DNA of 64,000 bases, taken from a virus. The stretch spans positions 1-64,000 of the IMG/VR virus record IMGVR_UViG_3300034691_000044; one strand, given 5' to 3'. Numbering within the stretch: position 1 is the stretch's first letter; each line of letters starts with the position of its first letter. Below the pieces are notes generated by a model that was not told where the DNA came from, ran no database searches, and worked only from the letters and a program-made list of their open reading frames with translations. Positions 1-10,036 of this stretch are shown here, one piece after another. A program made the translations under genes and the position numbers.

Positions 1-3000
1 AGTCGGGTTGGACCCGAACATCAGGGCGGTCAGCGGCTTCTTGATGATGTTACGGCCTTTAGAGGTCACGCTGCCTTCGGCAGTTTGCAGTTGGCCAGTA
101 ATGACCGACATAGCGTCGAGCTGGCCTTGCTGGCGGCCTTGTAGCCGGTTCAGTGCCTGGGCAATGTTCGACTCGTACAGGTCAAGGTTACCCTGGGCCT
201 TGTAGTCGTTGAACTGCTGATACGGGCTATCCAGCTCGAAGAAGCCACCTTGGTTCATGGTTTCAAAGCCTTTGGCGCCCAGCATCAGCAGGGACAGCAT
301 AGGGCCGTTGGTTACACCGTCCACTTCACCCATCATCGCGGTTTCGAACGCAGGCTTGCCATCTTGCTCGGCAATGCGTTGTTCAGCCAGGGCAACCAGA
401 GCATCAAAGGAATGGAACTTCTCACCGGCCGCTTTCACAGCGTCAACGATAGCAGTTTCATTCACGGTGCCGTTGTCGCGCAGGACTTCAGCCAACGCGT
501 CTATACCAGCCTGAATTGCAGGGTTGGATACGACAGCGTCGTAGCCGGCCAGCACTTTGGCGGTAGTGGTTGCTTCGGTCTTCTTGCCGAACGCTTCCAG
601 CACACGGAGCTTGAAGTTGTCCATTTCGGCCTTGTTGTCCAGGTGCACGGAGGCATTCCAGGCAGACATGGCCAGCATGTGACGGTGGATCTTCGAGGTC
701 TGTGGGTTGATCACGTTTGCAGTCAAACCAACGCGCTGAGGCTTCCAAACGGAGCGGCCGAAGTACAACGATTGTTCTAGACCCTCAGTCGAGCTGTCGG
801 CGGTCATCGCGTTAACGAATGCGTCGAAGTTGTCTACTTGTTGGATCAGGCCGTCATTCTTCGCCTGACGTGAAGCCAGGTTTTCAACATGAGTTGGTGC
901 GTCGGTGGTCGAGACCACGCCGCCCATTTCATAGAGAGCCTGCTTGCTCAGTTTGCCCCAAACGTGCCACATGTTCTGGCGAACAACGTGAGCTTTTGCG
1001 CCTTCCTTGTCCAGAATCTTGGCCAGGGTTTTAGGCACAGCTTGCCCGGTGCGTTTAGCGAATTCTTGGGTGAATGGGATCGGAGTGTAGCTAGGCTCTA
1101 CGCCAGCAGCCTCTACTGCAAACAGTTTGGCCACAACCGACTGGGAACCCACCGAACGCTCACGAATGCGCTTCACAACCGGTGCCGGTTGCAGTTTGCC
1201 ATCAGCATCGGTCACCGACTTCACAACAACGAAGTTGTGGGTCAGTTTAGGATCGAATTCAGTTTTACCCATCAGCACTTGCAGTTTTTGGTCAGCGAGT
1301 TGGGTACGTTCTACCAGACCCAGCTTGACCATGGCAGCAATAGCGCGCTCGCCGATGGATGATTCCAGTTTGCTCAGTTCGGCACGAGTACCGTTCTGGT
1401 TTACCTGAAGACCCAGGGCTTGCACGATACGACCGCCAAGCTGCGAAGCGACGACCGACTCTCGGGTGCCGATAGCCGATAACGTCGCATAAGCAGCGTT
1501 GGACACTTCATCGTCCAGGTCGCGCATCAGAATAGTGTTGATCGACTCAGGACTGTTACGCAGTTGAGTTGCGTTTTCGTTTGCCCACGAGAACATGCCG
1601 TAGGACACGGCAGTCGCCAGGTTCTCATCAATTTGGCCGTCCGCGTTCTGCATGAACTGCGCCATGTCCCGATAGAAGAAGTCCGGGCGTTTGGCACGAG
1701 TAGCAGTGACCTTGAACTGGTTGCGGATTGCCTGCTCAGAATATTGAGCGAAGTTGAAAAATGCATTGAGTGCAGTGACTTGTGGGGCCGGCAGTGGACC
1801 TTCCTGGGTAAGGAAGTCTTGCACGGTTACTTCACCGGCTTTGATGGCCGAAGCGAAGTCTTTGACAGCTACCAGCGGGCGAACGCTTGCATCGGTGTCA
1901 GAGCCGACCTTTTGGTCGAACAACTCGGAAACCAGATTGACAGAACGGTAGTTGTCCGCGGTTACCGCTTCACCGGTTCGCTCGCCGATTGTGGTGAGCT
2001 GGCCTGCATTTGCAGGAGCCTTCTCGGTCACGCTCGGGGCATCTTCCGGCTTTACCGCAGCTTCTTTGGCAGGTGCAGTCGCAGCAGTCTGTTCAGCGAC
2101 CGGAGCTACCGGTGCTGCGTCAACTGGGGCGTTTGCATCAGCTTTAGGAGTTGCAGCGGTAACTTCACCCTGATCCGCAGTCGGTTGCACAACCGGACGC
2201 GATACAGGAGACGGAGCAGCATTTACGAGAGCTTCGAACGCATCAGCAGTTTTATTCAGTACGTTTACTTCCGCAGCTACACCGTCGCGCAGCTTGAAAG
2301 AACCACCGTAAACTTCCAGACCATTGGCTTGCTTCAGGGCTTTGCCCTTCAGCTGAGTCACACCCCATTCGCCTTGTTCGTTCCGTGCAATGTTGATCGT
2401 TTTATTCGAACCTTTCACTTGCTCATAGGCAGCGGTGATGGCTTGAAGTTTCGACTCATGGCTAGCAGCGAATTTGCGGATGCCATCGACTTGCGAGCGG
2501 GCTGCATTTTCGTTGCCGTCGGCAATAGCCATACGGAGAGCATTGCGATACTGCGAGATACCCTTGAAACCTTCGCCACCAGTGGCAATTTCCGAAGTAA
2601 CACCAGACATGCCCTTCAAGGCATTAGCGGCCACCTGTGCTTCTGTGAAGAGGCGCATGGCGTTACGTTGCGGCTCGGTCAGGGCTTCGCTCTGTGCAAG
2701 AGACTCAGCGACCGAGGTGTCGACGGCTTCAGGGTTGGTCATGGTCAGGGTCAGCAAACGGTCAACCGCTTGTTGATCACCTGTCTGTGCATCGGTTGCA
2801 AGCGCTTGAACATCAGCCTGCTCAGGGCTGGCGTCTACGCGCATGCGCTCGGCGGCAGTGTGAATCTCACTCAGCTGGCTTTGCAGTTGAGCAGCACGAG
2901 TTTCATCAGCCTTACGCTGGGCGGGCGTGTACGACGATACAGCTTCGTGGATCTGGCGCATTTCAGCGATGTCGGCTTGGTCGGAACCAGCGGCTTCCAT

Positions 3001-4437
3001 TTGCTGAACAAGCGCACCGATCTGGGCCACACGCTCAGGCGTAGTGGATTCCATACGGGCTTGGATCGAAGACAGGTCTGCTGTCACGTCTTGCTGAATA
3101 CGGTCGACTTGAGCGAGGTTTTCCTCGGCCTTGGCACCATCTTGCAGATTCATCTGATGCAGTGCTTCAACAGCACGCGCCGGGTTATATGCAGGAGAAG
3201 TGCTGTCGGTCAGGGAAGAAACATCACCGGATTCCACAGCCGCAGTAAATGCGTTTTCTACAGCGCTTTTGTTGGCAGGAACAGCGTCACCTTGGTGACC
3301 CCCGCCAATTGTTGCAGCCAGGTGGAAGTTACCGCCAACCAGCGCACCAATGGTGGCGCCTTCGACAATATCTTCCAACGTGGTGTCTTTCAGCTGAGCG
3401 CGGTTCTCGGCATAGGTTTGGTAGCCTTCAGTCACGCCTTCGCGTGCAGCGGCGCCACCAATGCCCAGTGCAGCACTCATTGCCTTGTTGCCAGAGCCGG
3501 TGCCCGCAGCACGAATGCCTTTGAGCAGCCCAACGTCACCAACTACTTCAGCACCAGCAGCCGATGCAGCGAACAGACCCATGGTCGCACGCTCGTCGGC
3601 ATTCGGAAGCTGGCCATTGTTCTTCTTGGCATAGTCACGAATACCTTCACGGTACGTGTCATAACCGTAGCCGGCGTTGGTGCCGACCAGAATGGATGGG
3701 TTGTAGGCAGCGGCAACGATTTGTGGGACGTTCTCTGCGACGTATTCACCAGCGGCAATCGGAGACTGCAAACCAGCAAGCAAAGCAGGACCGATCGTGT
3801 TGGCCAGGCCCTTAACGCCTTCAGTTGCAGCTTCGAGATATTGGCCTTCGTTGTACGCATCTTTGGCGCCGCGCAGTTGCGCAGTACCATCGCCCGCAGC
3901 TTCACGAATATCGCGGCTCAGACGCTCAGAGCGGGTGGTGTCCACAATGCTGGAGATATCGAAGAAATCACCGACATTCTGTGCAACTTTTTGAATACCT
4001 TGGGTGCCTTGCAGGCGCTCCAGGTAGGTCTGAGGAATACCATCATCAAGCGGTGCGGTCTGGTTCAACAGAGCCATATCCGCGTCACTTGCTTGGTTGG
4101 TTTGCATGCGGTTGAACGCTTGCACTTGTTCTTCGGGAACGGACCCTTGGGCCAGGCCAGAAATCACATCGAGAGGTAGGGTTGCCAGAGTGCCGATAAC
4201 CTGGCCGCTTACACCGGACGCAAAGCGGGCACCATAGTTAGCAATGGTGCCCAGCGTGTCTTCGGCGTCATAACCCATCTTCGCGATAAGAGTCTGCTTC
4301 TTTTCTACAGAAGCTGCCGCAACCGACTCAGCTTTCGCTGGAAGGTCAAAAAGGGGCTTGAATGCCCCTTCTTTTGCAGCAGGCAGGCCGGCAGGGAACA
4401 ATTCGTCAAAACCGAAGTTGTTATCGCCGTTTGCCAT
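1..4437 (-). CDS. Virion RNA polymerase (vRNAP), N-terminal 1,479 residues, cut by the left edge
   Basis: Single-subunit T7-type RNA polymerase that N4-like phages package and inject to transcribe early genes. An open minus-strand frame runs from the ATG at 4437 (RBS AGGAG) to the window edge. Residues 1-1000 are Ala/Gln-rich with Gly-rich hydrophobic patches, as expected for the N-terminal region that accompanies ejection. From about residue 1220 polymerase motifs appear: LYFGRSVWKPQRVG with NPQTSK, motif A EVDGVTNGPML with the catalytic Asp1373, and motif B NIIKKPLTALMFGS ending at the edge. The residue matching T7 Tyr639 reads Phe1474. Motif C and the C-terminal region lie outside the window. 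The full N4 protein has about 3,500 residues. It is the last gene of the minus-strand virion block. Confidence 0.93.
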   Translation of the reverse strand, partial: MANGDNNFGFDELFPAGLPAAKEGAFKPLFDLPAKAESVAAASVEKKQTLIAKMGYDAEDTLGTIANYGARFASGVSGQVIGTLATLPLDVISGLAQGSVPEEQVQAFNRMQTNQASDADMALLNQTAPLDDGIPQTYLERLQGTQGIQKVAQNVGDFFDISSIVDTTRSERLSRDIREAAGDGTAQLRGAKDAYNEGQYLEAATEGVKGLANTIGPALLAGLQSPIAAGEYVAENVPQIVAAAYNPSILVGTNAGYGYDTYREGIRDYAKKNNGQLPNADERATMGLFAASAAGAEVVGDVGLLKGIRAAGTGSGNKAMSAALGIGGAAAREGVTEGYQTYAENRAQLKDTTLEDIVEGATIGALVGGNFHLAATIGGGHQGDAVPANKSAVENAFTAAVESGDVSSLTDSTSPAYNPARAVEALHQMNLQDGAKAEENLAQVDRIQQDVTADLSSIQARMESTTPERVAQIGALVQQMEAAGSDQADIAEMRQIHEAVSSYTPAQRKADETRAAQLQSQLSEIHTAAERMRVDASPEQADVQALATDAQTGDQQAVDRLLTLTMTNPEAVDTSVAESLAQSEALTEPQRNAMRLFTEAQVAANALKGMSGVTSEIATGGEGFKGISQYRNALRMAIADGNENAARSQVDGIRKFAASHESKLQAITAAYEQVKGSNKTINIARNEQGEWGVTQLKGKALKQANGLEVYGGSFKLRDGVAAEVNVLNKTADAFEALVNAAPSPVSRPVVQPTADQGEVTAATPKADANAPVDAAPVAPVAEQTAATAPAKEAAVKPEDAPSVTEKAPANAGQLTTIGERTGEAVTADNYRSVNLVSELFDQKVGSDTDASVRPLVAVKDFASAIKAGEVTVQDFLTQEGPLPAPQVTALNAFFNFAQYSEQAIRNQFKVTATRAKRPDFFYRDMAQFMQNADGQIDENLATAVSYGMFSWANENATQLRNSPESINTILMRDLDDEVSNAAYATLSAIGTRESVVASQLGGRIVQALGLQVNQNGTRAELSKLESSIGERAIAAMVKLGLVERTQLADQKLQVLMGKTEFDPKLTHNFVVVKSVTDADGKLQPAPVVKRIRERSVGSQSVVAKLFAVEAAGVEPSYTPIPFTQEFAKRTGQAVPKTLAKILDKEGAKAHVVRQNMWHVWGKLSKQALYEMGGVVSTTDAPTHVENLASRQAKNDGLIQQVDNFDAFVNAMTADSSTEGLEQSLYFGRSVWKPQRVGLTANVINPQTSKIHRHMLAMSAWNASVHLDNKAEMDNFKLRVLEAFGKKTEATTTAKVLAGYDAVVSNPAIQAGIDALAEVLRDNGTVNETAIVDAVKAAGEKFHSFDALVALAEQRIAEQDGKPAFETAMMGEVDGVTNGPMLSLLMLGAKGFETMNQGGFFELDSPYQQFNDYKAQGNLDLYESNIAQALNRLQGRQQGQLDAMSVITGQLQTAEGSVTSKGRNIIKKPLTALMFGSNPT

Positions 4438-4449
4438 ATATCATTGCTC

Positions 4450-5760
4450 CTACTGGAAGTTCATTTCCTGTCCTTTTGGGGGCCAGGAGTCTGGTAAATC
4501 CTCGGCTGCACTTGGCAGGAGGTTTTGGGATGACTTCGAAGAAGTGACCGGTTTTTTGCCTGCCAACTCAGCGAGAGCGCTAACGATACCAGAAGTATCC
4601 AGGGTAGAGCTAGACCCCAATTGCGTTTTCGCCCGTTTAACTGTTTGCATGAAATTGTTCGCAGAGGCCCGAACATCGGCGGCTTCGCGCACTTTTGCAC
4701 GGTTACCCGCACCTTCATTACCCGATAGGCTATTTTTAATTTCAGTCCGGATGTCCTCCATCGGGTTATCCCGGACGTTGTACCGATTACTATTGGACAG
4801 CAGCACCTGTTGCAAGATGGCAGGTGGCACTTTGTAAATCTCACCCTCCACCTCGATACCCTTCGATAGCAGTTCGGTGATGCCGGTCTGCATCTGTTTG
4901 AAGTCAACAGAGTCAGGGTTTGCAAAAGAACTGAACTTGTCCAGGCCTCCGGCAGTTTTCAACAGCACCTGGGTATCCTTCGCCGGGTCGGTCGAGGTGG
5001 TCGCCCATTCGTTGCCTGCCAGCCGCTGATTCAGGATGTCTTTAGCTTGGTTCGATGCATCGTCCAAGATTCGGGCACCCTGTGTGAATGCTCGTGCATC
5101 TTGACGATCAGCCCGGTCTTCCTTGCGCATGATACGGTTTTCCGCCGCAGCTGCCATGCTCTCCTGGAATTGTGCGATCTGACGGCCTTCAGCGCGTCCC
5201 TGACGGGCCTGATCCTCTGCGGCGTAAGTACGTCGGGTGCGAGCATCCAACACGCCCATGAGGTCGCTGTTGACCTTACCTTCGTTCAGGAACTGGGTGT
5301 CGGAGAGCAATTTTTGCACCCCAGCAGTATCCCCGGCGTTAGCCAACTCCAGACCTTTGTCGATCAATCCCCGTTGTTCGCGTTCCGTCGCCTGATCCTG
5401 GAACTGGTTTCCGACCAGGGTCTGCTTCTGAAGTCCGGTGATTCGGCTGTCGATGGCATTGCGTGTTGCATTGCGATCAACTGCGGCACCGAAACCCGCT
5501 CGGAGTGCTTCGAGATCGGCACGCTTTTGGGGATCTTGAAGACCGTTGATATCCGTCGCGTTGACTGCATCAAGGTAGTCCGCCGTGTTATTGGCTGTCA
5601 GTGCTTGCTGATTTTTAGCTTGCAGTTGAGTTTCGTTTTTAAAGATGTCCTGCAAAGCGTTAAAGCTCTGCTGAACCTGCTGATTGCCGAGGGCAAGCAA
5701 AGCGGTGGAGTTGCCTCCACCACCCCCGCCAATATTCCGCCAAGTGATTGGTCCGGCCAT
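4450..5760 (-). CDS. Internal virion protein next to vRNAP (N4 gp51 position)
   Basis: A 436-residue protein, rich in Gln, Ala, Asp and Arg, with a poly-Gly stretch near residues 11-16 and long predicted helices, but no signal peptide or membrane segment. It sits directly upstream of vRNAP in the minus-strand operon, where N4 has gp51, one of the small virion proteins thought to leave the capsid with vRNAP. The function is inferred from position and composition, since no catalytic motif is visible. The start ATG follows the stop of the upstream gene by two bases, so the two are translationally coupled. Confidence 0.8.
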   Translation of the reverse strand: MAGPITWRNIGGGGGGNSTALLALGNQQVQQSFNALQDIFKNETQLQAKNQQALTANNTADYLDAVNATDINGLQDPQKRADLEALRAGFGAAVDRNATRNAIDSRITGLQKQTLVGNQFQDQATEREQRGLIDKGLELANAGDTAGVQKLLSDTQFLNEGKVNSDLMGVLDARTRRTYAAEDQARQGRAEGRQIAQFQESMAAAAENRIMRKEDRADRQDARAFTQGARILDDASNQAKDILNQRLAGNEWATTSTDPAKDTQVLLKTAGGLDKFSSFANPDSVDFKQMQTGITELLSKGIEVEGEIYKVPPAILQQVLLSNSNRYNVRDNPMEDIRTEIKNSLSGNEGAGNRAKVREAADVRASANNFMQTVKRAKTQLGSSSTLDTSGIVSALAELAGKKPVTSSKSSQNLLPSAAEDLPDSWPPKGQEMNFQ

Positions 5761-5762
5761 GG

Positions 5763-6260
5763 TTACACCGAGTTCTTCTTGAGGTAGTCGGATACCGGCT
5801 CATAAGCCCCGGCGTTGGATGCCACACGCGCACGCTGACGATCTTCCAGATCAGTGTTGATCGTTTTACGTTGGGCGTTGAAATTCAAGTCAAACTGACG
5901 CACCGATTCTTTGAACTGGTTTTCCGCCAGCTTCGTTGCCTTGTTGCCTTGCAGCGCACCGAACAGGGCCTGGCCCGCGCCGAGGGCAACAGGTGCCCAG
6001 CCTCCGGTAGAAACACCAGTCTTTCCGTTCGTACCACCGAACATGCTCTGTCGGCTAAACAAATCACCGAACATACCAGAGTTGCCAGTATCGCCAATGA
6101 TGTTGCCAGCTTGAGTGCCAAAGCTCAGACCATTTTGCTGACCGCCGCCGCCGCCGAACAGCCCGCTGAGGAAGCTGTTGTTACCGCCATTGTTGTTGTT
6201 GCCCCCACCGAAAAGGCTGCTGAGGTCGAAGGTGAAGGGAGAAGAGCTATTGCTCGCCAT
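5763..6260 (-). CDS. Small Gly/Asn-rich virion protein (N4 gp52 position)
   Basis: A 165-residue protein whose first half is strongly Gly/Asn/Ser-rich (GGGNNNNGGNNSFLSGLFGGGG) and whose second half is helical and charged. ATG 6260 is preferred over the longer frame because AGGAGA lies ten bases upstream. The start overlaps the end of the 763-residue gene upstream. Position matches the small ejected virion proteins between vRNAP and the capsid genes of N4. The low-complexity half suggests a flexible protein packed inside the capsid. No enzymatic motif is seen. Confidence 0.72.
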   Translation of the reverse strand: MASNSSSPFTFDLSSLFGGGNNNNGGNNSFLSGLFGGGGGQQNGLSFGTQAGNIIGDTGNSGMFGDLFSRQSMFGGTNGKTGVSTGGWAPVALGAGQALFGALQGNKATKLAENQFKESVRQFDLNFNAQRKTINTDLEDRQRARVASNAGAYEPVSDYLKKNSV

Positions 6261-8538
6261 AATTGAAAGTCTCCTGCGTTTGGTCAAAGGTTGGAAGTTG
6301 AGTTTGTATTGCCACGTAGCTTTCAGTCATTTCTATGCCTAAAACACCAATGTTACCTGCATGCACAGTACGACTGTAGTAGTCCGAAGGATTCTCACCA
6401 AGTACGAACCCTGGCCCCATTTTTACCACATCGAAGGCATTAAGTCCGACAATTGCCGGATTTAACCCTAGCTCTTTCATCTTATCACCAAGACCGTCGT
6501 ACTGGTCTGCCGCCCACGCAGAAAATGCTGTCGCGTCATCCACGATGTTTTGGATGCCCGCAGCAATCTGCTGATTGTTGACGGTTGCCGCTTCGCTTAC
6601 CAGGGAGGCACCGACCTTAACCAGACTCTCTGCCCAGGTTGCGGAGAGCTGTGAGGTGGCCGCGCTGCTGTTCCCGTAGATCACTGCGGCGATAGCCACG
6701 ATCAGTGCAAACTTCGGTCCCGCGACCTTTACAAACAGCTTTACGGCCAGCGATACCAGCACAGCCTGGACGATCATAGTCAACACTGTGATGACCACCG
6801 CTGCTACCCCTAACGATGCCGCGGCCACAATAGACTGCCAGGCTGTACCGGCAGAGAAGATGGTGACCACTACCGCAATGATTAGAAGCACAATGCGGAA
6901 ACCAGCAGAAGCATACCAGGGCGACTTGATCACGATCACCGTGTTCACCATCATGGTCAGAGCGCGGCAAAGTAATTGCTCGCGTGCAGGAACAGAGATA
7001 GTTTTCACGATTGCAGAGTCGATCGGTATCAACAGTTCAGCTGAGTCGGCTCCCGCGGAGAAACCCTTTTTACGGTGTACTTCGTAGAAAGAGCGTAAGC
7101 CATAGACAATAACTTCCTCATAGACTGCATCAGTCACTTGATACTGGTAAACCCAGCCCGGTTGGGAAGACATGGAGTTACCTGTGCCTGCCCCGCCTGG
7201 GGTTTGTGTCAAATAGTACTGACTGTCCTGTGACATGACAGCATATTTGGATTTGTATGATCCTTTTTTGCCAATGTTACCGGCAAGTCGTCGTTTTGTA
7301 ATACCGCTGAATTGTAGAGACATTGCAAAGCGATTGTCACGAATATGCTGCATTTGTGAGGGGGAAGACGTGAAGGCTTCCATCCGTCCTTCAAGTGAAG
7401 GATTCAATGCAGCTTGAGACAATGCGTTAGCATGCAGCACAGAAAAGTGTTTAAACAGGTATTCCTGACATGCTGGATGTTTGTGTCCAGGTTTAATTGC
7501 CATCATCAGGATGCTTTGCTCAACATCGTCAGAATCAGGGTCAGCATGTACCCCTTCGTGCAGTTTGTCGAAACTGACACCTAAAGTGTCACACCATGCT
7601 CGCATCTGGTCTACAGAGTCTTTGTTTTCTACGTCGTATACATCTTCACCTTGCAGACGGAAATACGCCCATGGAAAGTAAGTCCCAAGCGTGGAATTGT
7701 TCAAAGCATAAGCCAGATCAATAGAAGGGTACGTGCCCGCCCCATGCTGGTACGTGAAGAACCCGATCTTCCCAGTTGTGTCCGTGTATCGGCACATATG
7801 GAAATCCGCGGTATTATCATACGCGGCCATGGACACCGTGAGCCCTCGGGTCACAAAAGTACCGTCGGCGTCCACGAATTCATACTGAATCGTCACATAG
7901 TCATCAGTTGCTACATCGCTGACTTCGTATGCAGGTTGCTCTGCATATTGCCCAATACCGGACAACATGTTGAACGGGGCAGATGGACGATAGCCTGAGC
8001 GGGGAGATGGGCCGAGTTGCGCCAGCATTCCTGTGTCATTAGTTTCAACCATCCAATCGAAGTCAGCCCGCAGGTATGTGGCAATCATATCGGTCAAGTA
8101 GCACTTATGGCCGGTAGATGCAGACAAACCTATCAATTCGTTTGTAGCAGCGTTGTAACCCAAGGCATCGTGGCAGTATTGCCAGCCAAAATGCATAGAG
8201 TTCAGCGGACCCATGTAGTAGTACTCAACATCAATCAAACGACCGATATTCGCCTGGATTGCCGCGATTACTTGGTCTTTCGCTTGAATGAATGTGGCAA
8301 CTTGCCCGGATGGGATACCAACAGCGTATGGTCGCTTTTGTGTGTTATACATACCGGTCATTGCACGGATGCCCATGGAACTTGATAGTTCCTCCAGCAT
8401 TGAGGGCACAATGTCGTAGTCCTGCATGATTCCTTTGATAATGCCATTAAGAGCACTAGTCGGGATCTGCGATTCTTCGAATACTGGCTGTACCGTCACA
8501 TTCACGACGTATTTTTTCTTGCTGCTGAACAGTCCCAT
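6247..8538 (-). CDS. Large virion protein with a central membrane-spanning block
   Basis: A 763-residue protein. Start ATG 8538 is chosen because GGAG is seven bases upstream and MGLFSSKKK is a more likely N-terminus than four extra residues. The first 500 residues look globular. Roughly residues 540-640 contain three hydrophobic stretches (LLIIAVVVTIFSAG, VAAVVITVLTMIVQAVLVSLAV, FALIVAIAAVIYG), enough to cross a membrane several times. The remainder is Ala-rich and amphipathic. It occupies the N4 gp53 position among proteins ejected with vRNAP, so a role in building the conduit through the inner membrane is plausible but inferred. Confidence 0.8.
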   Translation of the reverse strand: MGLFSSKKKYVVNVTVQPVFEESQIPTSALNGIIKGIMQDYDIVPSMLEELSSSMGIRAMTGMYNTQKRPYAVGIPSGQVATFIQAKDQVIAAIQANIGRLIDVEYYYMGPLNSMHFGWQYCHDALGYNAATNELIGLSASTGHKCYLTDMIATYLRADFDWMVETNDTGMLAQLGPSPRSGYRPSAPFNMLSGIGQYAEQPAYEVSDVATDDYVTIQYEFVDADGTFVTRGLTVSMAAYDNTADFHMCRYTDTTGKIGFFTYQHGAGTYPSIDLAYALNNSTLGTYFPWAYFRLQGEDVYDVENKDSVDQMRAWCDTLGVSFDKLHEGVHADPDSDDVEQSILMMAIKPGHKHPACQEYLFKHFSVLHANALSQAALNPSLEGRMEAFTSSPSQMQHIRDNRFAMSLQFSGITKRRLAGNIGKKGSYKSKYAVMSQDSQYYLTQTPGGAGTGNSMSSQPGWVYQYQVTDAVYEEVIVYGLRSFYEVHRKKGFSAGADSAELLIPIDSAIVKTISVPAREQLLCRALTMMVNTVIVIKSPWYASAGFRIVLLIIAVVVTIFSAGTAWQSIVAAASLGVAAVVITVLTMIVQAVLVSLAVKLFVKVAGPKFALIVAIAAVIYGNSSAATSQLSATWAESLVKVGASLVSEAATVNNQQIAAGIQNIVDDATAFSAWAADQYDGLGDKMKELGLNPAIVGLNAFDVVKMGPGFVLGENPSDYYSRTVHAGNIGVLGIEMTESYVAIQTQLPTFDQTQETFNYGEQ

Positions 8539-8555
8539 TATTGACTCCAAAAGAA

Positions 8556-8575
8556 AGGGGAACCGAAGTTCCCCT
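8556..8575 (-). terminator. Hairpin terminator in the virion operon
   Basis: AGGGGAAC-CGAA-GTTCCCCT forms an 8-bp stem; on the minus strand it is followed by TTTCTTTT. It lies between the 238-residue virion gene and the membrane-block gene and may attenuate downstream transcription. Confidence 0.7.
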
Positions 8576-8592
8576 ATCCTATCACGCTTGGT

Positions 8593-9309
8593 TTAAGCCC
8601 CGACGCCTTCGAGCAAGGCACTTACTGCCCGACCTACGTTGGAGTCTTGTAGTTGGTTTGTGGCATCGGCAACTGTACCCACGTCAGTGGTGCGCCGCAC
8701 GTTCCAAGAGTCGATCATCAGCTTGGCCGCTTTCTGCTCAGCATCGCGGGTGAAGCCGTCGGACTGCGCGGTATACAGAGCAATCTGCTTACCGATGACG
8801 GAACCAACCTCGATACCAATACCAGAGGTTTGCGCCTTCTCAGTCGCCACCTTCTGATTGACCAACGTGGTCTGCGCGATGGTTTGCAGATTGGTCGACA
8901 GTGCAATGTCGTACTGCGCCTTCAGCACACATTCTTCGGCCTTCAGGTTCAGGATCTCTTGCGTGATCTTATCGACCTGCGCTGCAAGCAGTGCTTTGGT
9001 TAGAATCTCACGTTCAAGCTCAGCCTCGGCCAAACGGATCTGCACTTCAGTCAACCGGATCTGGGCTTCAACCAACTGCGCTTTATACGCAGCTTCGTCC
9101 TTTTGAAGCAAAAAACCCACGGCATTTTGCAATACCGGGGTCAGTGCGTTCAGGTAGACGTTGGCATAGTCGGCGCCCCGCAAACGGTTGTCGTCAAACT
9201 CCCGTTCCAGGTGGCCGGCCATTGCACGCATAAGCGTGTCGAAGACACCAGATCCGTCAACCCGGGCTTCTGTAAGCGAAGCCAGTGTGATTGGATCTGG
9301 TAGCGCCAT
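8593..9309 (-). CDS. Coiled-coil virion protein (N4 gp54-like)
   Basis: A 238-residue protein dominated by a long heptad-rich helix from about residue 70 to 170 (LVEAQIRLTEVQIRLAEAEL and following). N- and C-terminal parts are shorter and mixed. A protein of this size and layout is found at this place in N4-like genomes (gp54, a virion component ejected with vRNAP). It is followed by a terminator hairpin and preceded by the gp55-like gene with a two-base gap. Confidence 0.78.
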   Translation of the reverse strand: MALPDPITLASLTEARVDGSGVFDTLMRAMAGHLEREFDDNRLRGADYANVYLNALTPVLQNAVGFLLQKDEAAYKAQLVEAQIRLTEVQIRLAEAELEREILTKALLAAQVDKITQEILNLKAEECVLKAQYDIALSTNLQTIAQTTLVNQKVATEKAQTSGIGIEVGSVIGKQIALYTAQSDGFTRDAEQKAAKLMIDSWNVRRTTDVGTVADATNQLQDSNVGRAVSALLEGVGA

Positions 9310-9311
9310 GA

Positions 9312-9998
9312 TTATTCACCAGTACCGTTGGCCATGGCTTGACGCTGACCCAGGTCTTTCAGTTCGCCCTTGGTCAGTGGAGGCAGCACAGCGATGTTGA
9401 ACTCGGGGACGCAACGCGGAGTCACGACTTCGATGTTGGCACGGCCGGTCTTCTCGCGGTCGAACACCATGTACTCGCGCTCGGACAGTGCATCGAACAG
9501 CACCTTCTCGATGTGCCAGTCGCGGTTGAACGGAATGAAGCGCTGGATGGTGCCGAAGTTTTTGTTCGACACGCACATCAACTCGCCCTTCATGTTTTTC
9601 TTGGTCGGGTTCATGCAGCTGACGCGAACGCGGACCAGCGCCTGAGCTTCACGGCGCAGACGGTTTTTCTTCTGGCCTTCGGTTTCAGCGGCCAGTTCTT
9701 CCGGCGCCAAGGCGGCGGCAGTTGCAGCAGCGAGACTTGGCATCAAAGTAGGGGCAACAGGAGATTTGATCTCGCCATCGTCTTCTTCCACTGGTTTAGC
9801 TACCGCTACCACAGCAGGTGCGGCAACAGGCGCTGGTGCAGGAGTTACCGCAGGCTTGTCAGCAAGTGCAGCAGCTACGACTTCACGCAGCTTTTCGACG
9901 CCCCAACGGCCGTCAATGGTGATGTTCAGGGCAGCTGCACGTTTTTGCAGCAGTTCCAGTTCAGTTGGTGCTTGATCTTGCGAAGTTTGTTCGGACAT
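9312..9998 (-). CDS. Capsid-associated virion protein (N4 gp55-like)
   Basis: A 228-residue protein. ATG 9998 is preferred over the upstream frame because AGGAGA precedes it by eight bases. Residues 20-110 contain a HeH/SAP-like start (LQKRAAALNITIDGRWGVEKL) followed by a Pro/Ala-rich linker. Residues 120-228 form a conserved globular domain (VRVRVSCMNPTKKNMKGE). N4-like phages have such a protein directly after the major capsid gene. Its role is unknown. A strong terminator separates it from the capsid gene. Confidence 0.78.
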   Translation of the reverse strand: MSEQTSQDQAPTELELLQKRAAALNITIDGRWGVEKLREVVAAALADKPAVTPAPAPVAAPAVVAVAKPVEEDDGEIKSPVAPTLMPSLAAATAAALAPEELAAETEGQKKNRLRREAQALVRVRVSCMNPTKKNMKGELMCVSNKNFGTIQRFIPFNRDWHIEKVLFDALSEREYMVFDREKTGRANIEVVTPRCVPEFNIAVLPPLTKGELKDLGQRQAMANGTGE

Positions 9999-10036
9999 TG
10001 CGTTTCTCCTGGAAACGGTGTGGGTTGTACCCAAAA

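Noticed and set aside
1564-4179. 871-residue plus-strand open frame
   Set aside because: It is antisense to the vRNAP gene, whose minus-strand frame is open throughout and contains polymerase motifs. Long antisense frames arise from its codon bias.
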